NCBI GenBank assembly: GCA_934457235.1
Contig: CAKSHT010000121.1
Location: forward strand, 1-6,531
Reading direction: 5' to 3'
DNA from: an uncultured Oscillospiraceae bacterium
GTDB taxonomy: Bacteria > Bacillota > Clostridia > Oscillospirales > Ruminococcaceae
Length of the DNA: 6,531 nucleotides
The notes beneath the pieces were generated by a model. That model had not been told where the DNA came from. It saw only the letters and a program-made list of their open reading frames with translations, and did no database searches. A program made the translations under genes and the position numbers. Position 1 is the first letter of the stretch; every line of letters begins with the position of its first letter. Below, piece after piece: positions 1-5,520 of the stretch.

Positions 1-1
1 C

Positions 2-61
2 GCGGACGAGATGCGCTATCACGAGAAGTGGAAGGACTATGACGAATGCGGCTTACATTAA
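2..61 (+). CDS. 3' end of an unidentified upstream gene (partial)
   Basis: An open frame enters from the left edge and ends at TAA 59-61, giving the C-terminal residues ADEMRYHEKWKDYDECGLH. The composition (charged, hydrophilic, His/Tyr-rich) is compatible with a real protein tail. Frame 1 stops at 40-42; frame 3 remains open further, past the folC start, but gives a less protein-like sequence. The stop lies 16 bases inside folC, an arrangement typical of translationally coupled operon genes. The product cannot be identified from 19 residues. The main doubt is that frame choice rests only on composition and the overlap geometry. Confidence 0.45.
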   Translation, partial: ADEMRYHEKWKDYDECGLH

Positions 62-1320
62 GCTGCACCTGCGCGGATATTGAAAATTTCCTGGGACAGT
101 ATTCTCACTTCGGCGCGCCGGTGAAGGATCTGTCCCGGTTTTCTGCGCTGATGCACAAACTCGGCGACCCCCAGGACGGACCGCGCTATATCCATATTGT
201 CGGGACTAACGGGAAAGGCTCCGTCGCGGAGTTCTGCACCTCCGCGCTGACCGCCGCCGGACATGTCGCCGGGCGGTTCACGTCGCCGTACGTCCGCAGC
301 GTATGCGAGCGGCTGGCGATCGCGTATCCCGACGGTATCTATGAGATCAGCTGCGCTGATTTCGCGCGGGTACTCAACATCGCCGCGGACGCTGCGGATA
401 CGCTCCCGGAGCTGGAGTTCTCGCAGTTCGAGATCATCAACGCCGCGGCGTTCCTGTGGTTCAGGGAGAAGAACGCGGAGTATGTGGTGCTTGAAGCGGG
501 TATCGGCGGCACGCTGGATTCCACCAATATCATAAAGCAGCCGGAGTGCGCGGTCATAACTTCCATCGGGCTGGATCACACGAAGATCCTCGGCGGCACG
601 GTGGAGAAGATCGCGGCTTCCAAGTGCGGCGTTATCAAGGGCGGAAAGGCTGTCGCGGCTCTGGATATTCCGGAGGGAGCGCTTGAGGTCATAAAAAAAC
701 GCTGCGCTGAAACCGGGGCGCAGCTTATTATCCCGGACAGGACGGCACTTGAGGTACACGGAGCGCCGGGGCTTACGGGAAGCTCATTCAGCTACAAGGG
801 GCAGGAATACCGCCTGCGAATGGGCGGCGAATACCAGATAACCAATGCGCTGACGGCTGTCGAAGCGCTGACTGGTGCGGGGGTATCCCCGGCGGATATC
901 GCAAGGGGACTGGAGCGTGCACAGATACCTGCGCGAATGGAGTTCTTCCGCTCCGACCACGAGGGGAAGCCATCAATACTCCTGGACGGCGGGCACAATC
1001 CGCAGGCGGCGCGGGCGGTGCGCCGGGCGCTGGAAAGTTCGGGGTACGGGCATATCACGGGCGTCATCGGAATGATGAACACCAAGGATCACGTGGCGTT
1101 CCTGCGTGAGATACTCCCGGTGTTTGAGCGTGTGATATTCTGCGACGGGTTCTCCGAGGGTAATATCCCGGCGGAGGAGCTGCGGAGCGCTTCCGGCGTG
1201 AACGCGGAGGTTTTCCACGACCCGCGGGAGGCCGTACGGTACGCAAGAGGAAGCTCCGGGGGGCTTATCTATTTCGGAGGGAGCTTCTATTTTGCGGCGG
1301 CGGTTAGGGAGCTTATTTAA
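46..1320 (+). CDS. folC: Bifunctional dihydrofolate synthase / folylpolyglutamate synthase
   Basis: A cytoplasmic Mur-ligase-family enzyme. It joins L-glutamate to dihydropteroate and extends the glutamate tail of reduced folates, using ATP through an acyl-phosphate intermediate. The 424 residues match the usual family length (about 420-440). Visible motifs are the P-loop GTNGKGS (53-59), FTSPYV (78-83; usually FTSPHL), conserved Glu129 in the SQFEI segment, LEAGIGGTLDSTN (149-161), and LDHTK with His178. Lys193 lies in IAASKCGVIK, at the place of the carbamylated lysine of characterised FolC proteins. The C-terminal domain has IPARMEF (294-300), LDGGHNP (313-319) and the family-typical end GSFYFAAAVRELI. 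The ATG at 46 is preceded by GGAAGGA at 30-36, nine bases away. The start overlaps the preceding gene by 16 bases, so folC is probably co-transcribed from a promoter left of the window. Whether both activities are present cannot be read from sequence. Confidence 0.95.
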   Translation: MRLTLSCTCADIENFLGQYSHFGAPVKDLSRFSALMHKLGDPQDGPRYIHIVGTNGKGSVAEFCTSALTAAGHVAGRFTSPYVRSVCERLAIAYPDGIYEISCADFARVLNIAADAADTLPELEFSQFEIINAAAFLWFREKNAEYVVLEAGIGGTLDSTNIIKQPECAVITSIGLDHTKILGGTVEKIAASKCGVIKGGKAVAALDIPEGALEVIKKRCAETGAQLIIPDRTALEVHGAPGLTGSSFSYKGQEYRLRMGGEYQITNALTAVEALTGAGVSPADIARGLERAQIPARMEFFRSDHEGKPSILLDGGHNPQAARAVRRALESSGYGHITGVIGMMNTKDHVAFLREILPVFERVIFCDGFSEGNIPAEELRSASGVNAEVFHDPREAVRYARGSSGGLIYFGGSFYFAAAVRELI

Positions 1321-1442
1321 AATGTAGGGGACGGAAAAGAGCCGGGCGTATATAGGATCCCACCATACAAAATTTATGGAATCAGAAATAATATGAGTAC
1401 TAATATGTTTTTCTTACGTTAAGACTTTTCAGATATACAGAA

Positions 1443-1471
1443 AAGGTGCACTGTCAGTAACAGCGCACCTT
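1443..1471 (-). terminator. Hairpin terminator of the c-di-GMP signalling gene
   Basis: The arms AAGGTGC (1443-1449) and GCACCTT (1465-1471), with inner arms CTGT/ACAG, form a 12-position stem around a 5-base loop, starting 6 bases past the stop codon of the minus-strand gene. Read on the minus strand, the one irregular position (1450/1464) is a G-U wobble and the stem is followed by T's. Read on the plus strand it is an A-C mismatch. The hairpin therefore fits minus-strand termination better. The U-tract is short (TTTTCT). It could also serve weakly as the folC terminator, since no other good candidate lies between the convergent genes. Confidence 0.7.
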
Positions 1472-1477
1472 AATTGT

Positions 1478-4400
1478 TTATTCCTTGAAATTCAGACCGC
1501 TCTGATCCATTATGAGGTTCTCCGGCTTTACTCCGAGCAGCGTCTTTACGCTGGAACGCACCGTGATATCTCCGCTGCAATTACGCATGCTGAGCGTACC
1601 CTCGCAGTCCGCGGAACCTATGACTACGGACTCCGCGCCCTCTATCAGCGAATTGAACGTACAGTCGGTCATGGTTATCTCGCCGAACTTCTTGTCAGCG
1701 CCGATGCCGAGTATCTCCTTTGCCTTGAACTCGGTATTGACGCGCACGCTGCGCATGACGACCTTTCCGCCGCAGGAATTGAACGAGCCGATTCCGCCGA
1801 TCTTGTCGCCGGACATTGTGAACGTTGCGCTTCCGCTGTCTACGGTTATATCGCAGGGGTCGCTGAAGCTTCCTATGCCGAGCGCCGTCTTTGAATGGTG
1901 CTCGATAGTGAACCGCGTTCCCTGGATATGCACATCAGCCGGCGAAAGCAAACTGCCTATGCCGAGCGTACGCTTGCCAAGCTGCTCGATATACAGCTCC
2001 TTGCAGCGGATATTGATGTGCGAGCCGCCATCGTTGCTGCGTCCGCCGATGGCAACGCTCTTTTCGCTGTCAAGGTGTATGTACAGCCCTCCGGACATGT
2101 CGATGTCGATGTTGCCGTAGGGCATCGTGCTTCCGGAACCTATCGCGTAGGTCTGCGCAGCCGCTGAGAATATCTTCAGCGAACCGCTTCCGTTTATCCT
2201 CAGCGATGAGCCGGACGGAACGTAGATCCCGCCGGTAATAGAAACCTCGCCAATGATGTTCAGCGTCATGGTGCTGTTCTGTCCGACGGTTATCGCGGCG
2301 CCGGTGGTTTCATTCCTTACGACGATGTCCACAAGGTCAAGGCGGCAGTCGGTGTTGTCCTTGGCGCGGATAGCCATTTCGGAAACGTAATTCTTGTTTC
2401 CGTTCAGCGTGTATTCCGGCTTGTTTATCATGATGTCCGTGTAGCTGTCCAGGTCGAGAGCCATCAGCGATATCTCGCGTTCGTCGCCGGTGAAGTACGT
2501 CTTTCGCGGACGGCGGTTGTCGCTCTGTCGGTTGTAGCTGATTATTTCCTGCACGATGTCCGGGTCGATCTCGCGTACGATATCGGCGGACGGCTTCGCA
2601 GTGTAATAGCCCTGGATAAGGTCAACGCCCATCGCGATGACCGTCTGAAGTTCTTCGGGAAGCTCCACGCCCTCGGCGAGCGCCATGAAGTTGTTGTCGT
2701 GCGCGTAGTCGATGATGTTGCGTGTGAAATGCTTCTTGCGCTTGTCCTTGTGGATATTCATTATAAGGCTGCGGTCTATCTTCACCACGTTCGGCATGAA
2801 CGTGAGCAGGTTGCTTATGTTGGAATAGCCCGTGCCGTAGTCGTCGATCGCTATCTGGAAGCCGCAGCGCTGGCTGCGCTCAAGCAGCGTTTTCAGCTGG
2901 CTGGAGCTTGCTTCGGTCTGCTCGGTGAACTCCACGACGATGTTCTTCATGATGCCCCCGTACAGCTGATAGAGCTGCTCAAAATCCGGGTCGGGGAGCG
3001 TGCAGGCAGGAATGCTGTTGATGAACAGAAGCTTCCCGGCAAGCAGTTCCTGGTTTTCCTGGGCGAAGCGCAAGGTGTTGAACATTGTGCACTTCTCCAC
3101 GTCGTTGAGCCTGTCCAGAGCCCCGGCGTGAGTCAGTATAGTCAGCGGAGAAAGACGGAATCCCTCGCCGGAGCGCATGAGCGCCTCGTATGCGTAAATA
3201 TCGCCGTTGCGTGCGTTCACTATCGGCTGGAAATTGTATGTGAACAGGTTCTCGTTCAGCAGCCGGATAACGTTCTGGCGCTCCTCCGGGTCAAAGGTCT
3301 CGTCGGAAACGTCGGCGGTCTTGTGCATCTTGGTGTGGTTATCCTTTGCCATTGTACGCTGGTAAGCCGCGTCGTAGGGCAGTCTCTCCAGAATGGACTT
3401 GTCCGTTATCGGCGCTGAAACGGAAGCCGTATAGATATTCACGCCGTATTCGCTGTCGTGGCTGTTGAGGGAGTCCAGAACGCTCTGCAGGCGGTTAGGA
3501 ACATCGTCCACCGAGCCTTCGTCCAGGATACCGGCAATGAAGAACTCATCGCCGCTGACGCGCACAACGATATCGCTGTCGCCGGCGGCATTGGAGAGCG
3601 CCACGCCCAGCGCGGAGAGCACACGGTCGCCCTCGGCGTAGCCGAATGTATCGTTTATGCCCTTGAGGTTCTCCACGTCGATGGAGATTATGCGCAGGAG
3701 CTTCTTCGGATCGTTGAACTTACCGCAGCGCTCGGTCATTATCCTGGTGTATCCGCGCATGTTGAGCAGACCGGTCAGTGAATCGCGCACCTGGGCGTCG
3801 GTCACGGCGTCGTTGTAGAGGATATGTCGGCGCTGCTTCTCCAGGGCGGCGGTCACGATGCGGAGCCACTTGACATAGGTCTTGTCGTAGATCTTTCCGC
3901 TGTCGCCGTAGGAGAGCACGACATATCCGTAATTCACGCCCGTGAAGTGCAGCGATGTGAAGATGAACGCCATCGGCTTTTCACGCGGCTCGAATATTGC
4001 GGGGAGCATCTGCTGACGCGGGAATTTGTTCATCAGGTCAACTGTTCCCTTGCCGTTTACGCGCTGCAGGGAGATGTTTATGCGGTCGGTGAATCCGGGG
4101 TCGGGCACGGCGTTGTGCATTACCTTGTCATTGAAGCACATCCAGAAGCCCTTGAAATCTCCGAGGAAGTGCGAATACCAGTCTACCTTCCAGAGGTAAT
4201 CATAGAACGTGTCGGCGCCTATCATATCCTCGGGCATGAAGTTGTAGTAGGAGTCCACGCCGTTATGCTGCATGGCGGTCATCTGATCCCGCGCCTGGCT
4301 GCACAGCGTGCCGATGTTCACCCGCCTGCATCCGCAGGTAAAACCGGGCGCCATATCGGCGGGACAGCTGTTCGTTTCCGGAATATACTCCGTACCGCGT

Positions 4401-5185
4401 ACCTTGCTGATTATGTATTTTGCGGCGTTGCGCGCCATGGGTTTCGGGTCGCGCAGCGCGGAGGTGACGTTGACGTAATCCGTGCCGAACGGTTCTTTCT
4501 GGTTGAATCCGGTCAGCAGCAGGTCCTCCGGGACTTTCACGCCCTTGTCGGAGAGCGCGGAGAGCACCTGCACCGCCGTTAAGTCGGAGCAGCAGACAAC
4601 GGCGTCCGGAAGGCCGTTTGCGATTATCTCGTCCGCGATGGGCGAAAAGTCGGCTACCCAGTCCTTGCCGTGGTGTATGCGGTTCTCCGGTATATCGTAG
4701 CCGCGGCGCTTCATCGCCTTTACGAAGTAGCGCTGAATGCTGTTGTGGAAATCGTCGTCCTGACCGCCCACGAAGTCGATGGTCTTTACTCCGTGCTTCT
4801 CCATAAGGTGCGCTATGACAATATCAGCGGCAGGCTCGTAATTATAGACAGAGTGCCCGAAGCCCTCCACCCGGCAGTCAAAGGAGATCACGGGTCCCTT
4901 GAAGTCCCGGCGTATGCGTTCGATAAGCCGTTCGCGGGTAGGCGCATCGTTTATGCTGGTGGGGAAAATGATTATGCCGTCGAGCGTATCAAGGTCTATC
5001 AGGTCGTAGACCGAGTTCTCGGCGGCGTCGAATTCCGGATTGCCGGACATCATCAGCGATGAAAAGATCGCAGCGTCCATGTCAGCAGCGAAAAGCTCCT
5101 TCTGGATGGATTCCAGGGAGCGCGAGAAGAATATATATTCGGCTTCGGCAGCTATTATACCGATAAGAGGGCGTTGCTTGTTCAA
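1478..5185 (-). CDS. LacI-type sensor–GGDEF–EAL protein with C-terminal beta-helix repeats (c-di-GMP signalling)
   Basis: A 1235-residue multidomain protein, predicted cytoplasmic because no signal peptide or membrane helix is visible. Residues 1-288 form a periplasmic-binding-protein fold as in LacI-family regulators (starting RPLIGIIAAEAEY, with DGIIIFPTS and VPEDLLLTGFN), but the DNA-binding helix-turn-helix is absent. Residues 289-455 are unassigned. GGDEF domain, about 465-620: DSLTGLLN, metal Asp503, Asn511 and Asp520, signature SGDEF (544-548), inhibitory-site Arg missing. EAL domain, about 636-872: EALMR (Glu667), Asn723, Glu752, Glu755, Asp781-Asp782, Lys802, Glu838 and Gln858, so all known metal and catalytic positions are kept. 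Residues about 960-1220 are regular beta-helix-like repeats. Net c-di-GMP phosphodiesterase activity tuned by a sugar-like ligand is an inference. The start is TTG, supported by AGGAG seven bases upstream. The gene has its own promoter and terminator and stands alone. Confidence 0.92.
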   Translation of the reverse strand: MNKQRPLIGIIAAEAEYIFFSRSLESIQKELFAADMDAAIFSSLMMSGNPEFDAAENSVYDLIDLDTLDGIIIFPTSINDAPTRERLIERIRRDFKGPVISFDCRVEGFGHSVYNYEPAADIVIAHLMEKHGVKTIDFVGGQDDDFHNSIQRYFVKAMKRRGYDIPENRIHHGKDWVADFSPIADEIIANGLPDAVVCCSDLTAVQVLSALSDKGVKVPEDLLLTGFNQKEPFGTDYVNVTSALRDPKPMARNAAKYIISKVRGTEYIPETNSCPADMAPGFTCGCRRVNIGTLCSQARDQMTAMQHNGVDSYYNFMPEDMIGADTFYDYLWKVDWYSHFLGDFKGFWMCFNDKVMHNAVPDPGFTDRINISLQRVNGKGTVDLMNKFPRQQMLPAIFEPREKPMAFIFTSLHFTGVNYGYVVLSYGDSGKIYDKTYVKWLRIVTAALEKQRRHILYNDAVTDAQVRDSLTGLLNMRGYTRIMTERCGKFNDPKKLLRIISIDVENLKGINDTFGYAEGDRVLSALGVALSNAAGDSDIVVRVSGDEFFIAGILDEGSVDDVPNRLQSVLDSLNSHDSEYGVNIYTASVSAPITDKSILERLPYDAAYQRTMAKDNHTKMHKTADVSDETFDPEERQNVIRLLNENLFTYNFQPIVNARNGDIYAYEALMRSGEGFRLSPLTILTHAGALDRLNDVEKCTMFNTLRFAQENQELLAGKLLFINSIPACTLPDPDFEQLYQLYGGIMKNIVVEFTEQTEASSSQLKTLLERSQRCGFQIAIDDYGTGYSNISNLLTFMPNVVKIDRSLIMNIHKDKRKKHFTRNIIDYAHDNNFMALAEGVELPEELQTVIAMGVDLIQGYYTAKPSADIVREIDPDIVQEIISYNRQSDNRRPRKTYFTGDEREISLMALDLDSYTDIMINKPEYTLNGNKNYVSEMAIRAKDNTDCRLDLVDIVVRNETTGAAITVGQNSTMTLNIIGEVSITGGIYVPSGSSLRINGSGSLKIFSAAAQTYAIGSGSTMPYGNIDIDMSGGLYIHLDSEKSVAIGGRSNDGGSHINIRCKELYIEQLGKRTLGIGSLLSPADVHIQGTRFTIEHHSKTALGIGSFSDPCDITVDSGSATFTMSGDKIGGIGSFNSCGGKVVMRSVRVNTEFKAKEILGIGADKKFGEITMTDCTFNSLIEGAESVVIGSADCEGTLSMRNCSGDITVRSSVKTLLGVKPENLIMDQSGLNFKE
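1526..2158 (-). repeat. Eight tandem 28-31-residue repeats with Ile-Gly core, predicted beta-helix
   Basis: This stretch encodes residues about 1010-1220. The repeat core reads AIGSGS, AIGGRS, GIGSLL, GIGSFS, GIGSFN, GIGADK, VIGSAD and LLGVKP. The shared glycine falls at 1016, 1047, 1077, 1105, 1133, 1162, 1190 and 1218, a spacing of 31, 30, 28, 28, 29, 28 and 28. Between cores lie alternating hydrophobic beta-strand patterns such as DITVDSGSATFTM. Two shorter related turns probably precede at Gly968 and Gly992. At DNA level the 13-mer CCTATGCCGAGCG occurs at 1872-1884 and 1956-1968, exactly 84 bases apart. The pattern is like glycine-rich repeats of secreted clostridial surface proteins; a right-handed beta-helix is an inference. 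Confidence 0.8.
2570..3280 (-). other. EAL phosphodiesterase domain, catalytic set complete
   Basis: This stretch encodes residues about 636-872. The c-di-GMP-hydrolysing residues of characterised EAL enzymes are all found with matching spacing in the second half: Glu667 (EALMR), Asn723 (INSIP), Glu752 and loop-6-stabilising Glu755 (EFTE), Asp781-Asp782 (DDYGTGYS), Lys802 (KIDRS), Glu838 (AEGVE) and Gln858 (IQGYY). The last four catalytic intervals, 20, 36 and 20 residues from Asp782 to Gln858, equal those of the family. An active phosphodiesterase is expected. Confidence 0.9.
3311..3793 (-). other. GGDEF domain, SGDEF variant without I-site
   Basis: This stretch encodes residues about 465-625. 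Aligned with known diguanylate cyclases, metal-binding Asp503, Asn511 and Asp520 are present and the signature loop reads SGDEF (544-548), so only the first glycine is changed. The inhibitory RxxD site, which would sit just before the signature, reads GDSD (535-538), so feedback inhibition through it is not expected. It may be an active cyclase, since some family members tolerate replacement of the first glycine, or a GTP-binding regulator of the EAL domain. Confidence 0.85.
4322..5185 (-). other. Periplasmic-binding-protein-like sensor domain lacking a helix-turn-helix
   Basis: This stretch encodes residues 1-288 of the signalling protein. It begins directly with the first beta-strand of the fold (PLIGIIA) and keeps the usual landmarks: DGIIIFPTS (69-77), FVGGQDDDFHN (138-148), the DAVVCCSDLTAVQVL segment (194-208) and VPEDLLLTGFNQKEPFG (218-234). 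LacI-family regulators carry about 60 residues of DNA-binding domain ahead of this point; here there are only five. The domain is therefore expected to sense a small molecule, by analogy a sugar, and pass the signal to the enzymatic domains. The ligand is unknown. Confidence 0.8.
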
Positions 5186-5192
5186 GATGATT

Positions 5193-5197
5193 CTCCT
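5193..5197 (-). promoter_or_regulatory. Ribosome binding site fixing the TTG start
   Basis: Read on the minus strand, AGGAG within AAAAAGGAGAATCATC lies seven bases before TTG at 5185-5183. There is no in-frame ATG nearby upstream, and the sensor domain begins five residues after this TTG, so the non-ATG start is well supported. Confidence 0.85.
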
Positions 5198-5241
5198 TTT
5201 TAAGTATCTTTTTCTATATACTTATTTATTATATTAAACAT

Positions 5242-5271
5242 ATTATATCACAGCCATGCGCTGAGTTGCAA
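5242..5271 (-). promoter_or_regulatory. Promoter of the c-di-GMP signalling gene
   Basis: On the minus strand, TTGCAA (5271-5266, four of six matches to the -35 consensus) is followed after 18 bases by a perfect TATAAT (5247-5242). The TG one base before it makes an extended -10. Transcription would start near 5235, giving a leader of about 50 AT-rich bases. Confidence 0.7.
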
Positions 5272-5351
5272 CAAGAGATCCGTGTTTTTGTGCGTTTTGA
5301 CGTAATTTTTTAGTGAAAGTTACATCGCGCGTTCGCCGTATAAGCTGAATT

Positions 5352-5437
5352 AGGTTATTAGGTTGCTGCAAAATGGAATGTAACCTCTTTCTAACCCTTA
5401 ATATGGAATTAATTTTGTGCAAAATGCCATAGGGTTA
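5352..5437. repeat. Cluster of AGGTTA/TAACCT repeats
   Basis: Five related hexamers lie within 86 bases: AGGTTA 5352-5357, AGGTTG 5360-5365, TAACCT 5381-5386, TAACCC 5392-5397 and GGGTTA 5432-5437. TGCAAAATG also occurs twice (5367-5375 and 5418-5426). The two left elements are direct repeats and face the two middle ones in inverted order; the middle pair starts are 11 bases apart, about one helical turn. This could be a regulator binding array, but no known operator is recognised. Confidence 0.55.
5392..5437. promoter_or_regulatory. Imperfect palindrome next to the symporter -35 box, possible operator
   Basis: The arms TAACCCT (5392-5398) and AGGGTTA (5431-5437) are perfect inverse complements. 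Inside them ATGG (5403-5406) pairs with CCAT (5427-5430), and ATTTTG (5412-5417) with CAAAAT (5420-5425). The right arm ends four bases before the -35 box at 5442. The site lies upstream of the predicted transcription start, so it would act as DNA (operator or activator site) rather than as leader RNA. It could instead be a weak relic of a terminator. Confidence 0.45.
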
Positions 5438-5441
5438 TTAT

Positions 5442-5470
5442 TTGCAATTTTCTGTGAAATGGTGTATAAT
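5442..5470 (+). promoter_or_regulatory. Promoter of the AGCS symporter gene
   Basis: TTGCAA (5442-5447) and a perfect TATAAT (5465-5470) are separated by the optimal 17 bases. Transcription would start near 5477, leaving a leader of about 44 bases before the ATG at 5521. Confidence 0.75.
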
Positions 5471-5485
5471 AAAATAGATTATTAT

Positions 5486-5505
5486 GCGGACAGAAGTCCG
5501 TTTTT
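5486..5505 (+). promoter_or_regulatory. Leader hairpin with T-run before the symporter gene
   Basis: CGGAC (5487-5491), loop AGAA and GTCCG (5496-5500) form a 5-bp GC-rich stem, extended by a G-U pair (5486/5501), and are directly followed by five T's. It has intrinsic-terminator form but would begin only about 10 bases into the transcript, and the ribosome binding site GGGAG (5506-5510) follows at once. Possible roles are attenuation or protection of the mRNA 5' end. Confidence 0.45.
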
Positions 5506-5520
5506 GGGAGAATATAAAAG

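Larger units (their letters stand above)
5186..5520. other. Divergent intergenic spacer, 335 bases
   Basis: The spacer is markedly AT-rich against its GC-rich flanking genes. It contains, left to right, the ribosome binding site and promoter of the minus-strand gene (to 5271), then a stretch 5272-5350 in which no clear element is seen. After that come repeated AGGTTA/TAACCT hexamers (5352-5437), a promoter for the symporter gene (5442-5470) and a leader hairpin (5486-5505). No convincing small protein gene was found. The ORF-like stretch on the minus strand covering 5409-5864 overlaps the symporter antisense and is not believed. Confidence 0.8.

Noticed and set aside
58..1246. Minus-strand and alternative-frame open frames inside folC
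   Set aside because: folC has every family motif across its length; the other frames give Arg/Ser/Pro-rich sequences typical of shadow frames in GC-rich DNA.
1425..1445. Second hairpin CTTTTC/GAAAAG next to the terminator as a folC terminator
   Set aside because: The stem is only 6 bp and AT-rich with a 9-base loop, has no T-run on the plus strand, and overlaps the stronger hairpin.
1512..4806. Several plus-strand open frames of 60-250 codons opposite the signalling gene
   Set aside because: They lie antisense to a frame with clear sensor, GGDEF, EAL and repeat motifs, lack ribosome binding sites that I can see, and read as low-complexity mirror translations of GC-rich codons.
5186..5240. 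c-di-GMP riboswitch before the signalling gene
   Set aside because: The leader is about 50 bases and strongly AT-rich, too short and lacking the conserved GEMM core.
5295..5330. Extra promoter starting from TTGACG near 5298
   Set aside because: The -35-like hexamer is good, but no acceptable -10 box lies 16-18 bases downstream.
5281..5520. Glycine riboswitch upstream of the symporter gene
   Set aside because: Such riboswitches often precede AGCS genes, but the predicted leader is only about 44 bases and the known conserved core is not seen in the spacer.
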